DNA of 64,000 nt from Natronococcus sp. A-GB7 (GTDB taxonomy: Archaea > Halobacteriota > Halobacteria > Halobacteriales > Natrialbaceae), in NCBI RefSeq assembly GCF_029688865.1, contig NZ_JARUKV010000019.1:37719-101718 (forward strand), read 5' to 3'. How positions within the stretch are numbered: position 1 is the stretch's first letter; every line of letters begins with the position of its first letter. Both the position numbers and the translations under genes were made by a program. Positions 53,952 through 63,190 of this stretch are shown piece after piece. A model generated the notes under the pieces. That model did not search any database and was not told the origin of the DNA. It saw only the letters and a list, made by a program, of their open reading frames with translations.

Positions 53952-56479
53952 GCGACGCGTTCCCCTCGAGTGCGGGTACCGTCGTCATCGGCGCGGGGAT
54001 CGTCGGCAACAGTCTCGCCTACCACCTCGCGGATCAGGGTCGGGAAGACATCCTGCTGCTGGATAAGGGACCGCTGCCGGACCCCGGCGGCTCGACCGGT
54101 CACGCGTCGAACTTCCTGATGCCGGTCGAACACTCCAAGGAGATAACCCACCTCACCCGCCGGAGCATCGAGCAGTACGACGAGATGGACACCTTCACCA
54201 ACAGCGGGGGGATCGAGGTGGCCAGGACCGAAGAGCGCATGGCCGAACTCGAGCGACGAGTCCAGTCGGCGAAGGCCTGGGGCGAACCCGGGCGGCTGCT
54301 CTCGGTCGACGAGATCGAGGAGATGGTTCCCTACGTGAACACGGACATCATCAAGGGTGGCTTCTACAGCCCGAGCGCGGGGACCTGCGACCCGCTGCGG
54401 GCCGGGGAGGTGATGCGGGCGCGCGCCGACGAGTACACCGACGGCGGCCTGACGGTCTCGCCGAACACGACGGTGCTCGACCTTCACGTCGACGACGGCG
54501 CGATCAGCGCGGTCGAGACCGACCGCGGGACCGTCGAGGCCGACGAGGTCGCGATCGCCTGCGGGCTCTGGAGCCCGAAGATCGCCGCGATGGCCGGCGC
54601 CGAGATCCCGCTGACCCCGGCGGTCCACCAGATGGTCAGCGTCGGTCCGATCTCCTTCTTCGAGGACTACGAGGGCGAGATCTCCTTCCCCGTCGTCCGG
54701 GACATGGACACCCAGATGTACGAGCGCCAGCACGGCAACGACCTCGAGGTCGGCTCCTACCAGCACCGCCCGATCCTCTGGGATGTCGACGAGATCCCCT
54801 CGATCGACGAGGCGCCGCTGTCGCCGACCCAGCCGCCGCTGACCGACGACGCGTTCGAGCAGTCGATGCACGACGCCCTCGAGATGGTGCCCGAGCTGCT
54901 CGACGATCCCGAGGCCGGCGTCCGCCACGAGATCGACGGCCTGCTGTCGGTCACCCCCGACGGGGCGCCCCTGCTGGGCCCGCTGCAGGACGTCGACGGG
55001 CTGTGGTCCTGTGCCGCAGTCTGGATCAAGGAGGCTCCCGCCGTCGGCGAGGCCGTCGCCCAGTGGATGACCCGCGGCTGGTCCGACATCGACCTCCACG
55101 GCTCGGATATCAACCGCTTCTACGAGTACGGCAACTCCAGACAGTTCGTCAAGAACCGCGCCCACGAGGGGTTCCAGAAGATCTACGGCATCGTCCACCC
55201 CCACGAGCAGTGGCAGAGCTCCCGGCCGCTGCGGACGAGCCCGTTCTACGACCGCCAGGAGGAACTCGACGCGCGCTTTTTCCAGGCCGCGGGCTGGGAA
55301 CGGCCCCAGTGGTACGAGTCCAACGAGGATCTCCTCGAGCGCTACGACGAGGAACTCGAGGGGCTGCGACGACCCAGCGAGTGGGACTCCCGGTGGTGGT
55401 CCCCGACTATCCTGGCCGAACACCTCCACATGCGCGACGAGGTCGCGATGGTCGGCGACATGGGCTTCGGCATCTTCGATTTCGTAGGCGGGGACGCCTG
55501 CGAGTTCCTCGAGGGGATGGCCGCCGGGCGGATCGACGTCGACGTCGGGAAAACAGTGTACACGCCCGTTCTGGCTGAAAACGGCGGCTTCGTCTCGGAC
55601 CTGACGATCGCTCGGCTCGGCCCCGACCACTTCCGGCTGATCACGGGTGGGGCCGCCGCGGGCTCCGACCGGGCCTGGTTCGGGAGCCACGTCCCCGAGG
55701 ACGCCGACGTCACGATGATCGACAACTCCGAGTCGCTGTGTACGCTCGGTGTCTGGGGACCATCGGCCCGCGAGGTCCTCGAGTCGGTCGCCGAGGAGGA
55801 CGTCTCCCACGAGGCGTTTCCGCCCTACACCGCCCAGGAGATCACCGTCGGCGAGGTCGACGCCTGGGCGATGCGGCTCTCCTACGTCGGCGAGCGCGGC
55901 TGGGAGCTCTACGCGCCGATGGGCCAGGGCCGACGGCTCTGGGAGCTGATCGAGGAGGCCGGCGAGGACCACGACATCCGTCCAGTGGGGATGGGCGTCT
56001 ACGGCACTACCGGTCGCATGGAGAAAGGGTACCGCCTCTACGGCCACGAGCTCGAACTCGAGTACGACCCCTCGGAGGCAGGCCTGACGTTCCACGGCGT
56101 CAAGGACGCCGACTTCGTCGGGAAGGAGGCCTACGCGGAGGCCCTCGAGACCGAGGACGCGGCGACGCTGTGTACCCTCTCCGTGGCCGACCACGCGCCC
56201 GAGGGCGGCGAGCACCGATTCATGCTCGGCGGCGAGCCGATCCTCGACGACGACGGCGAGGTGATCGTCGACGAGGAGGGTCGGGAATCCTACGTCACCA
56301 GCGCGGGGACGGGCCCGACCGTCGGCAAACACCTCCTGATGGCGTACCTCCCGCCGGCGTACGCCGAGGAGGGCCGCGAGCTCGCGGTCGAGTACATGGG
56401 CCAGCAGTACCCCGTCGAAGTCGAGGTCGCCGGCAGCGAACCGCTGTTCGACCCCGAGAACGACCGCATCCGGAGCTAA
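53948..56479 (+). CDS. Dimethylglycine/sarcosine dehydrogenase-type flavoprotein with GcvT domain, 843 aa
   Basis: FAD-dependent oxidoreductase (DAO, about 1-400) fused to a GcvT-type folate domain (about 425-843). The FAD motif VVIGAGIVGNSLAYHLA starts at residue 12, and H52 in PGGSTGHASNF matches the His that carries covalent FAD in dimethylglycine oxidase and DMGDH. The GcvT half has DMGFGIFDFVGGDACEFL, SDLTIARLGPDHFRLITGG and GWELYAPMGQGRRLWEL. It demethylates an N-methyl compound to methylene-THF. Electrons go to ETF: etfB starts 2 nt downstream, so the partner is coded in the same operon. ATG 53948. Confidence 0.9.
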   Translation: MSDAFPSSAGTVVIGAGIVGNSLAYHLADQGREDILLLDKGPLPDPGGSTGHASNFLMPVEHSKEITHLTRRSIEQYDEMDTFTNSGGIEVARTEERMAELERRVQSAKAWGEPGRLLSVDEIEEMVPYVNTDIIKGGFYSPSAGTCDPLRAGEVMRARADEYTDGGLTVSPNTTVLDLHVDDGAISAVETDRGTVEADEVAIACGLWSPKIAAMAGAEIPLTPAVHQMVSVGPISFFEDYEGEISFPVVRDMDTQMYERQHGNDLEVGSYQHRPILWDVDEIPSIDEAPLSPTQPPLTDDAFEQSMHDALEMVPELLDDPEAGVRHEIDGLLSVTPDGAPLLGPLQDVDGLWSCAAVWIKEAPAVGEAVAQWMTRGWSDIDLHGSDINRFYEYGNSRQFVKNRAHEGFQKIYGIVHPHEQWQSSRPLRTSPFYDRQEELDARFFQAAGWERPQWYESNEDLLERYDEELEGLRRPSEWDSRWWSPTILAEHLHMRDEVAMVGDMGFGIFDFVGGDACEFLEGMAAGRIDVDVGKTVYTPVLAENGGFVSDLTIARLGPDHFRLITGGAAAGSDRAWFGSHVPEDADVTMIDNSESLCTLGVWGPSAREVLESVAEEDVSHEAFPPYTAQEITVGEVDAWAMRLSYVGERGWELYAPMGQGRRLWELIEEAGEDHDIRPVGMGVYGTTGRMEKGYRLYGHELELEYDPSEAGLTFHGVKDADFVGKEAYAEALETEDAATLCTLSVADHAPEGGEHRFMLGGEPILDDDGEVIVDEEGRESYVTSAGTGPTVGKHLLMAYLPPAYAEEGRELAVEYMGQQYPVEVEVAGSEPLFDPENDRIRS

Positions 56480-56481
56480 CC

Positions 56482-57252
56482 ATGAAGGTACTCGCCTGTA
56501 TCAAACGCGTCCCGAACACGGGCGCCAAGATCGTCCTCACCGAGGACGAGCAGCGAATCGACACGAGCGGACTGGGCTTTACGATGAGCCCCCACGAGGA
56601 GTGTGCGATCGAGGAGGCGGTCGCACAGGTCGAGACCCACGGCGGGTCGGCCCACGTCCTTACCCTCGGTCCGTCCGAAGCGGACGAACAGCTCCGGACC
56701 GGACTGGCCATGCAGGCCGACGAGGCCACCCTGCTCGAGACCGACGGCGAGGAGTGGTCGCCGCGGGCGACCGCGGACGCGATCGCCGACGGAATCGGTC
56801 GGCTCGGCGACGACGAGGGGTTCGACCTGCTGTTGTTCGGCAACGAGTCGGCCGACGCGGCCAACTACCAGGTCGGCGTCCGTGTCGCGAACGAACTGGG
56901 GTACCCCTGCGTCACCGGGATCAAGGACCTCGAGATCGAGGACGGGACCGCGATCGCGAAACGCGAGGTGTCGGGCGGCGAGGAGGTGTACGAACTCGAC
57001 CTTCCGGCCGTCGTGACGGTCAAGGAGGGGCTCAACGAGCCCCGCTACGCCTCGATGCGGGCCAAGATGCAGGCCCGCCGCCAGGAGATCGAGAGCGTGG
57101 AGCCCCGGACCGAATCCGGTTCGGACGGACTCGAGAAGGTTCGTCTCGAGGCGCCCGAGACCGACGACTCACCCGCGGAGATCCTGGGCGAAGGGCCGGA
57201 GGCAGTGCCCAGAATCGTCGAGATCCTCGCCGAGGAGGTGGAAGTCGTATGA
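56482..57252 (+). CDS. etfB: Electron transfer flavoprotein beta subunit, 256 aa
   Basis: EtfB family: MKVLACIKRVPNTGAKI at the start, SPHEECAIEEAV, and the conserved block LDLPAVVTVKEGLNEPRYAS with ARRQEI. It holds AMP and pairs with EtfA to accept electrons from flavin dehydrogenases such as the one just upstream. ATG 56482 lies 2 nt after its stop and it overlaps etfA by 4 nt (ATGA). Confidence 0.93.
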   Translation: MKVLACIKRVPNTGAKIVLTEDEQRIDTSGLGFTMSPHEECAIEEAVAQVETHGGSAHVLTLGPSEADEQLRTGLAMQADEATLLETDGEEWSPRATADAIADGIGRLGDDEGFDLLLFGNESADAANYQVGVRVANELGYPCVTGIKDLEIEDGTAIAKREVSGGEEVYELDLPAVVTVKEGLNEPRYASMRAKMQARRQEIESVEPRTESGSDGLEKVRLEAPETDDSPAEILGEGPEAVPRIVEILAEEVEVV

Positions 57253-58223
57253 TTCTCGCGCTCGTCGAGCACGACGGCGGCACGCCCGAGGAACTCTCGC
57301 TCGAGGGGCTCGCGATGGCCCGCAAGCTGTCGACCGCAGAGGGACAGCCGCTCGAGGCCGTCGCCTTCGGCGACGAGGCCGACGCGCTTGGCGACGAACT
57401 CGGCGAGTACGGCGTCGAGACGGTCCACTGCGTCGCTCACGACCGCCTCGAGCGCTACGCGCCCGACGCCTGGGCCGAAAGCGTTGTCCAGCTCGCCTCC
57501 AGGCGCGAGGCGGAGACGATCACGGCCCCAGGAACCGACCGCAGCCGCGAGGTGTTGGCTCGCGTCGGTGCGTCCCTCGACGCGCCGTTGGCGACGAACT
57601 GTCTCGCGGTCGACGTTGCCGACGACGGTGCCTACGAGCTCCGGCGGAACCGCTGGGGCGGGAGCCTGATCGAGCACGCCCGTCTCACGGGCGAGCACAA
57701 GCTCCTGACAGCGGCCGAACACGAGTTTCCGATCGAACCCGCCGCGTCGCCGACGGAGCCGTCGGTCTCGACGGTCGAGCCCGACCTCGAGGACGACCTG
57801 TTCACGGTACAGGTCGATCGCGTCGAGTCGGGTGACGAGGAGGGGATCCCGCTGGGCGAGGCCCGGGTCGTCGTCGGCGGTGGCCGAGGCGTCGGCAGCG
57901 CCGAGGACTACGACCAACTCGAGGAGCTGGCGGAGCTGCTGGGCGGAACCGTGGGTGCCTCCCGCGCCGCGGTCAACGAGGGGTGGCGCCCCCACGACGA
58001 CCAGGTCGGACAGACCGGTGCGAAGATCAGCCCGGACGTCTACATCGCCTGCGGGATCAGCGGTGCGGTCCAGCACATGGTCGGCTGCAAGGGTGCGGAT
58101 ACGCTGCTCGCGATCAACACGGATTCCGAGGCGGCGATCGTCCAGAAGGCCGACTGGGCCGTGATCGGCGACCTCCACGAGGTCGTGCCGGAACTGAACG
58201 AGACCCTTCGCGACGCGACGTGA
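57249..58223 (+). CDS. etfA: Electron transfer flavoprotein alpha subunit, 324 aa
   Basis: EtfA family; the C-terminal FAD-binding block reads VGQTGAKISPDVYIACGISG and GAVQHMVGCKGADTLLAINT, as usual. N-terminal half binds EtfB. Its ATG shares ATGA with the etfB stop. Last gene of the operon; the ETF:quinone reductase needed to pass electrons on is not in the window. Confidence 0.93.
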   Translation: MILALVEHDGGTPEELSLEGLAMARKLSTAEGQPLEAVAFGDEADALGDELGEYGVETVHCVAHDRLERYAPDAWAESVVQLASRREAETITAPGTDRSREVLARVGASLDAPLATNCLAVDVADDGAYELRRNRWGGSLIEHARLTGEHKLLTAAEHEFPIEPAASPTEPSVSTVEPDLEDDLFTVQVDRVESGDEEGIPLGEARVVVGGGRGVGSAEDYDQLEELAELLGGTVGASRAAVNEGWRPHDDQVGQTGAKISPDVYIACGISGAVQHMVGCKGADTLLAINTDSEAAIVQKADWAVIGDLHEVVPELNETLRDAT

Positions 58224-58811
58224 GCGGGTCGCCTCTCCGGTCGGTCGGACCCGGTCGAACTCCGACTCCTCCCCTTCCGATCGGAGTCGTCGCTCCCGAC
58301 GCCGTCCCGTCCGATCCACGACCTGTCTACGATGTAATTATTGGTGTTTGAAAATTCTGTTATTACGTGCGTATGTGTGTAATTAATTGTGCGATGTGGC
58401 TGACATATATCTAAGATAGCTAGTAAGAGATTTCGATATTAAAGTCGGTAGACCATCACTGTCGGGCGAGCCATCCCTCGTGCGAGTATCGTCATTCCCT
58501 CGATCAGGGGCTGAGAGGGGGTCACAGATACGAGCGTACGGTCCGAGAGTCGAGATCCCCGTCTCGAGCTGCCACGGTTTTAGGTTTATGTTTCGATATA
58601 TATTCGAAGTAGTATCGGAAATCGAATCGATAGTTCTAGCGAAACGTCTGTTTCGGATACCGTCGAATCGACAGCACTCGAAACGGATCGGTTCGGACCT
58701 CGGGATCGTCGAACTCGTACCGAACGACGTAACTATCAGGGAAAAAGATGCGTGAGGCAAGGCTTCGGGATGCTACCGGGCTTTTTATGCTACGGTCCGT
58801 ACGACCCTGCA
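58224..58811 (+). other. 588-bp intergenic stretch with an AT-rich core
   Basis: No gene is supported. The stretch 58330-58450 and 58585-58640 are markedly AT-rich against the rest of the window, with several TATA-like stretches (for example TTTCGATATATATTCGAA at about 58588). It ends with the ppc promoter. Short ORFs here lack haloarchaeal codon bias. Confidence 0.6.
58781..58788 (+). promoter_or_regulatory. TATA box of ppc
   Basis: CTTTTTAT centred about 26 nt upstream of the ATG at 58812, fitting a leaderless transcript. Confidence 0.55.
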
Positions 58812-61502
58812 ATGACACTGCATAACAGGACCGTACGCCAGGACGTTCGCGAACTCGGGGCGCTTCTGGGAGACGTCCTCGAGGATCAGACCTCGCGACG
58901 GGCGTTCGAGACGGTCGAATCCTGTCGAACGACGGCGATCGACTACCGCTCGGGCGACCTCGAGTCACGGGACCCCCTGGCAACTGAGCTCAACAACCTC
59001 TCGCCCCACCAGCAGCGGGTCGTCGCCAGGGCGTTCACCACGTACTTCGAACTCATCAACCTCGCCGAGGAACGCGAGCGGGTGCGTTCGATCCGAACCG
59101 GCTCCCAGGAGGACACCCTCGAGGACAGCCTGGAGACGGCCGCGGCCGAACTCGCGGAGACCGACGTCGAGACGGTCCAGCAGGTCCTCGACGACGTGCT
59201 GATCGAACCGACGTTTACCGCCCACCCGACGGAGGCTCGGCGCAAGACGGTCAAATCGAAGCTGCGGACGATCGCGACCCACCTCGAGACGCTCGACGAG
59301 CGGCTGCTGACCGACAAGGAGCGCAATCAGGTCTGGCGGGACGTCGACGCCGAGGTGACGAGCCTCTGGCAGACCCCTCAGGTACGGAAACGGCAGCCCG
59401 AAGTCGCTGACGAGGCCCGCAACGTCCAGTGGTACCTGGAGAACACGCTGTTCGACGTCGTCGGCGAGGTGTACGACGAACTCGACGACGCCATCGACGA
59501 GGCGGTCGGCCACAGCCTCGACATTCCGAAACTGTTCGAGTTCCGCTCGTGGGCCGGCAGCGACCGGGACGGCAACCCCTACGTGACCCCCGAGGTAACC
59601 GCCAACACCCTCGAGCGCCAACGGGAGGTCGTCCTCGAACAGTACCGCACCCAGCTCAAGCGCCTCTCGGGCGTGCTGAGCCAGGACGGCAGTCGGATCG
59701 ACGTCGGGCCGGAGTTCGAGGCCAGCCTCGAGGACGACCGGGAGCTGCTGCCCGGTAGCGCCCGCACCGCGGAAAACCGGTATCCGGGCGAGCCCTACCG
59801 CCAGAAGCTCAAGCTGATGCGCGAGCGTCTGGCGCGGATCGGCGACGTCCGCCCGGGCGGTTACGAGGAGGTCGACGAACTGCTCGACGATCTCGAGGTC
59901 GTCGCCAAGAGCCTGCGTGACAACGGCGCCGAGAGCGTCGTCGACGCCCACGTCGACCCGATCCGGCGGCGGGTCGCCACCTTCGGTTTCTCGCTCGCCA
60001 GCATGGACCTCCGGGACCACCAGCAGAAACACACCGACGCCATCGCCGCGGCGCTGGAGCGCGAGGGGATCGACTACCACGGACTCGACGAGGACGAACG
60101 GGTCGAGCTCCTGACCGACGCGGTCCTCCAGGACGAGCCCGTGATCGATCTCACCGAGACCGAGGGGCTCTCGGAGGACTCCGAGCGGGTGCTGACGCTG
60201 TTCGACGAGCTCGGCGACTGGCAGACCGAGTACGGCGTCCACGCGATCGACACCTACGCTATCTCGATGACCGAGGAGCCCAGCCACGTCCTCGAGGTAC
60301 TCTTCCTCGCGGATCAGGCCGGCGTCGTCTCCCTACCCGAACACTGCGGGCTCGACATCGTCCCGCTGCTCGAGACGGAGTACGCCCTCTCGGGTGCCCG
60401 TCGGATCATGGGGACGCTGTTCGAGAACGAGGCCTACGTCCAGGCCCTCGAGGCTCGCGGCGACACCCAGGAGATCATGCTCGGCTACTCGGACTCGAAC
60501 AAGGAGAACGGTTTCCTCGCCGCGAACTGGTCGCTGTACAAGAACCAGCGCCGCCTGGGCGAGATCTGCGACGATCACGACGTGACGATGCGGCTGTTCC
60601 ACGGCCGCGGGGGCTCGATCTCGCGGGGTGGCGGTCCGATGAACGAGGCGCTGCTCGCGCTACCGAACTCCACTGTAACGGGCCAGGTGAAGTTCACCGA
60701 ACAGGGCGAAGCGATCGCCGAGAAGTACGGCAACCCCCGCATCGCTGAACGCAACATCGAGCAGATGCTGAACGCCCAGCTCCGGTCCCGGCTCTACGCC
60801 GAGCAACAGCCCGAGGAGAGGGTCGACGAGGAGTGGATCGACGCGATGGAGACGATGGCCGACGCCGCCCGCCAGGAGTACCGCGACCTCCTCGAGAGCG
60901 ACGGGTTCGTCCGGTACTTCGAGCAGGCGACGCCGATCACCGTCATCGAGGACCTCGACCTCGGTTCCCGGCCGGCCTCGCGATCCGGCGAGCGCACCGT
61001 CGAGGACCTCCGGGCGATCCCGTGGGTGTTCTCCTGGACCCAGTCGCGGTGTATCCTGCCGGGCTGGTACGCCCTGGCGACGGGGCTCGACGCCTACCTC
61101 GAGGACGGCGGCTCCGAGGAGACCCTCCAGGAGATGTACGAGGAGTGGCCGTTCTTCCGAACGACGCTCGACAACGCCGCGCTCTCGCTGTCCCGAACCG
61201 AACTCGAGATCGCCGAGACCTACGCGGGAATGGCCGACGCCGACCTCCGGGATCGGTTCTTCCCGCGGCTGAGCGAGGAGTACGAGCGTGCGGCCGAGCT
61301 GGTGACGACGATCGGCCAGCGCGAGGAGCTTCACACCCGTGACTGGCTCGGCGAAAACCTCGAGCGACGGAACCCCTACGTCGACCCGCTGAACCTGCTA
61401 CAGGTCTACCTGCTCGATCGTACCCACCGTACTGACATCGAGGAGCGAACCCTTCGGCTGACGGTGAAGGGGATCGCCGCCGGGATGAAAAACACCGGGT
61501 AG
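58812..61502 (+). CDS. ppc: Phosphoenolpyruvate carboxylase, 896 aa
   Basis: Carboxylates PEP to oxaloacetate, replenishing the TCA cycle. Bacterial-type full length. The active His is in EPTFTAHPTEARRKT (about residue 140), and SWAGSDRDGNPYVTPE, MLGYSDSNKENGFLAANW and FHGRGGSISRGGGP complete the PEP and bicarbonate site. It ends with the family tail RLTVKGIAAGMKNTG. The ATG at 58812 is set by the TATA box. Confidence 0.95.
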   Translation: MTLHNRTVRQDVRELGALLGDVLEDQTSRRAFETVESCRTTAIDYRSGDLESRDPLATELNNLSPHQQRVVARAFTTYFELINLAEERERVRSIRTGSQEDTLEDSLETAAAELAETDVETVQQVLDDVLIEPTFTAHPTEARRKTVKSKLRTIATHLETLDERLLTDKERNQVWRDVDAEVTSLWQTPQVRKRQPEVADEARNVQWYLENTLFDVVGEVYDELDDAIDEAVGHSLDIPKLFEFRSWAGSDRDGNPYVTPEVTANTLERQREVVLEQYRTQLKRLSGVLSQDGSRIDVGPEFEASLEDDRELLPGSARTAENRYPGEPYRQKLKLMRERLARIGDVRPGGYEEVDELLDDLEVVAKSLRDNGAESVVDAHVDPIRRRVATFGFSLASMDLRDHQQKHTDAIAAALEREGIDYHGLDEDERVELLTDAVLQDEPVIDLTETEGLSEDSERVLTLFDELGDWQTEYGVHAIDTYAISMTEEPSHVLEVLFLADQAGVVSLPEHCGLDIVPLLETEYALSGARRIMGTLFENEAYVQALEARGDTQEIMLGYSDSNKENGFLAANWSLYKNQRRLGEICDDHDVTMRLFHGRGGSISRGGGPMNEALLALPNSTVTGQVKFTEQGEAIAEKYGNPRIAERNIEQMLNAQLRSRLYAEQQPEERVDEEWIDAMETMADAARQEYRDLLESDGFVRYFEQATPITVIEDLDLGSRPASRSGERTVEDLRAIPWVFSWTQSRCILPGWYALATGLDAYLEDGGSEETLQEMYEEWPFFRTTLDNAALSLSRTELEIAETYAGMADADLRDRFFPRLSEEYERAAELVTTIGQREELHTRDWLGENLERRNPYVDPLNLLQVYLLDRTHRTDIEERTLRLTVKGIAAGMKNTG

Positions 61503-61856
61503 TAGCTCGAGTTAGCCCTTCGAACCCGGTTCTCAGCCGTTGGTTTTGTCTCAAACAGCTATCGCACAACACAACGGTACACATGTATCGACTGGCTCGA
61601 CTGGCCTCCGCTGCGGTGGCGCACGCTGTCGATCAGGTTCGAGCGATAGCGAGAACCGATCGACGACATTGTGCGAGGTCTTCGCAAGTAACACGAGCGA
61701 AGGGCTTGGCAGAGCTTGCTCTGCCAGTGGATGAGCGAACGGGGAGGAACGACCCGTGAGCGAATCGGCTGGGGAGGACGTGGAAATTCCGTGTTGCCAG
61801 TCTGAGCAGCGTACTCGGATACACGGTCTTCTTCGAAGCAGACCACTACCGCGTTC
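61503..61856 (+). other. 354-bp intergenic stretch with a perfect hairpin
   Basis: No coding sequence is supported. It contains an exact inverted repeat GGCAGAGC, TT, GCTCTGCC at 61708-61725. No terminal repeats or transposase remnants were recognised. Confidence 0.5.
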
Positions 61857-61997
61857 TCAACCGCTCGAGTCGAGCCGATGAAACTGGTACAGCTCGAGCG
61901 ACACTCCGAGAATCCCGACTGGAAGTGCCAGCACGAGGAGGGATCCGCCGCTGTTGAAGACGATCTCGGCGAGACCACCGACCAGCGCGAGTACCAT
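61857..61997 (-). CDS. Small membrane ORF beside moxR, 46 aa
   Basis: ATG at 61997, first residues MVLALVGGLAEIVFNSGGSL, then VLALPVGILGVSLELY and the end QFHRLDSSG. Two hydrophobic stretches make a small membrane protein. It lies 26 nt downstream of moxR on the same strand. MoxR genes in haloarchaea usually lead clusters of DUF58 and membrane proteins; this could be a small member or the remnant of one after deletion. Confidence 0.5.
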   Translation of the reverse strand: MVLALVGGLAEIVFNSGGSLLVLALPVGILGVSLELYQFHRLDSSG

Positions 61998-62023
61998 CGC
62001 GAACCGCTAGAGTGCAGCGCCGA

Positions 62024-62980
62024 TCATTGTCGCTCGAGCGTCGGCACCGGAACGCTCTCGAGGACGTTCTCGACGATCGCGCTCTTCTCGACCCGATTGA
62101 CCGTCGCGTCGGGGGTCAACACGAGCCGGTGGGCGAGCACCGGTTCGGCGACTCGCTTGATGTCGTCGGGGGTGACGTACTCCCGACCGACCAGCGCCGC
62201 GTACGCGCGGGCGGCCTCGAACAGCCGCTGGGTGCCCCGCGGGGAGACGCCGACCTCGACCCGGCCGTCGCCGCGGGTCTCGCGGGCGACGGTAGCGACG
62301 TACTCGAGCAGGTCCTCGTCGACCCGAACTGTCTCGGGTACCTGCCGAAGCGAGTCGATCTCTTCGGGCTCGAGGACCGTCGAGACGGTTGGACTCCCAG
62401 CCTCGCGGCTCGCGCGCCGTCGCAGCAGTTCGACCTCGCCCTCGGCGTCGGGGTAGCCCATCGACGTCTTGATCAGGAAGCGATCGACCTGCGCCTCGGG
62501 CAGCGGGAACGTCCCCTCCTGCTCGACGGGGTTCTGGGTCGCGATGACGAAGAAGGGGTCCGGCAGCGGGCGCGTCTCGCCGTCGACGGTGACCTGGCCC
62601 TCCTCCATGGCCTCGAGCAGCGCGGCCTGGGTTTTCGGCGGTGCGCGGTTGATCTCGTCGGCGAGTACGATGTTGGCGAACAGCGGCCCCTCGTTGAACT
62701 CGAAGCTCCGATCGCGTTCGTCGAAGACGTGCGTACCCGTAACGTCGGTCGGCAGCAGATCGGGCGTGAACTGAATCCGGGAGAACGAGAGCCCGAGCGC
62801 GGTGGCGACGCTGCGAGCCGTCAGCGTCTTGCCCGTCCCTGGGACGTCCTCGAGGAGGACGTGGCCCCGCCCGACGACGCCGACGAGGATCTCCTCGAGG
62901 AAGGACCGATCGCAGACGACGGCGTCGCCGATCTCCTCGAGGACGGTCGAACACTCGCGGCTGGCCTGGGTAACGTCCAT
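62024..62980 (-). CDS. moxR: MoxR-type AAA+ ATPase, 318 aa
   Basis: AAA+ ATPase of the MoxR group: Walker A VLLEDVPGTGKTL, PTDVTGTHVF, Walker B IVLADEINRAPPKTQAALLE, and sensor VIATQNPVEQEGTFPLPEAQ. Such ATPases act as chaperones that insert metals or assemble partners with VWA/DUF58 proteins. No DUF58 gene follows, only a 46-residue ORF, so it is separated from its usual partners. ATG at 62980 fits family length. Confidence 0.9.
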   Translation of the reverse strand: MDVTQASRECSTVLEEIGDAVVCDRSFLEEILVGVVGRGHVLLEDVPGTGKTLTARSVATALGLSFSRIQFTPDLLPTDVTGTHVFDERDRSFEFNEGPLFANIVLADEINRAPPKTQAALLEAMEEGQVTVDGETRPLPDPFFVIATQNPVEQEGTFPLPEAQVDRFLIKTSMGYPDAEGEVELLRRRASREAGSPTVSTVLEPEEIDSLRQVPETVRVDEDLLEYVATVARETRGDGRVEVGVSPRGTQRLFEAARAYAALVGREYVTPDDIKRVAEPVLAHRLVLTPDATVNRVEKSAIVENVLESVPVPTLERQ

Positions 62981-63105
62981 GGCGTCGACCTCGAAGGCTC
63001 GCGTAAAACGTCTTTCGTCCGACTGTCACGTTCGGACGTCAGCGGTTCCCAGGCGGCGCGACGATTCGAAACGGATAAAAACATCACCGCGGTAGATAGG
63101 GGTGA

Positions 63106-63190
63106 GCCGAGATAGCCTAGCCCGGCCAAGGCGGCAGATTCGAAATCTGCTGTCCTCACGGACTCGGGAGTTCAAATCTCCCTCTCGGCG
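63106..63190 (+). tRNA. tRNA-Ser (CGA)
   Basis: Acceptor stem GCCGAGA pairs with TCTCGGC, discriminator G. Anticodon stem GCAGA/TCTGC encloses loop TTCGAAA with anticodon CGA (reads UCG). A long variable arm (TGTCCTCACGGACT) marks a type II serine tRNA, and the T arm is GGGAG-TTCAAAT-CTCCC. A TATA-like GGATAAAAA lies at about 63072-63080. No intron; CCA not encoded. Confidence 0.95.

Noticed and set aside
58383..58760. ORFs of 91 and 125 codons in the intergenic region before ppc
   Set aside because: Composition is unlike neighbouring genes (few acidic residues, many Ser/Arg/Ile) and the TATA box of ppc lies within or just after them.
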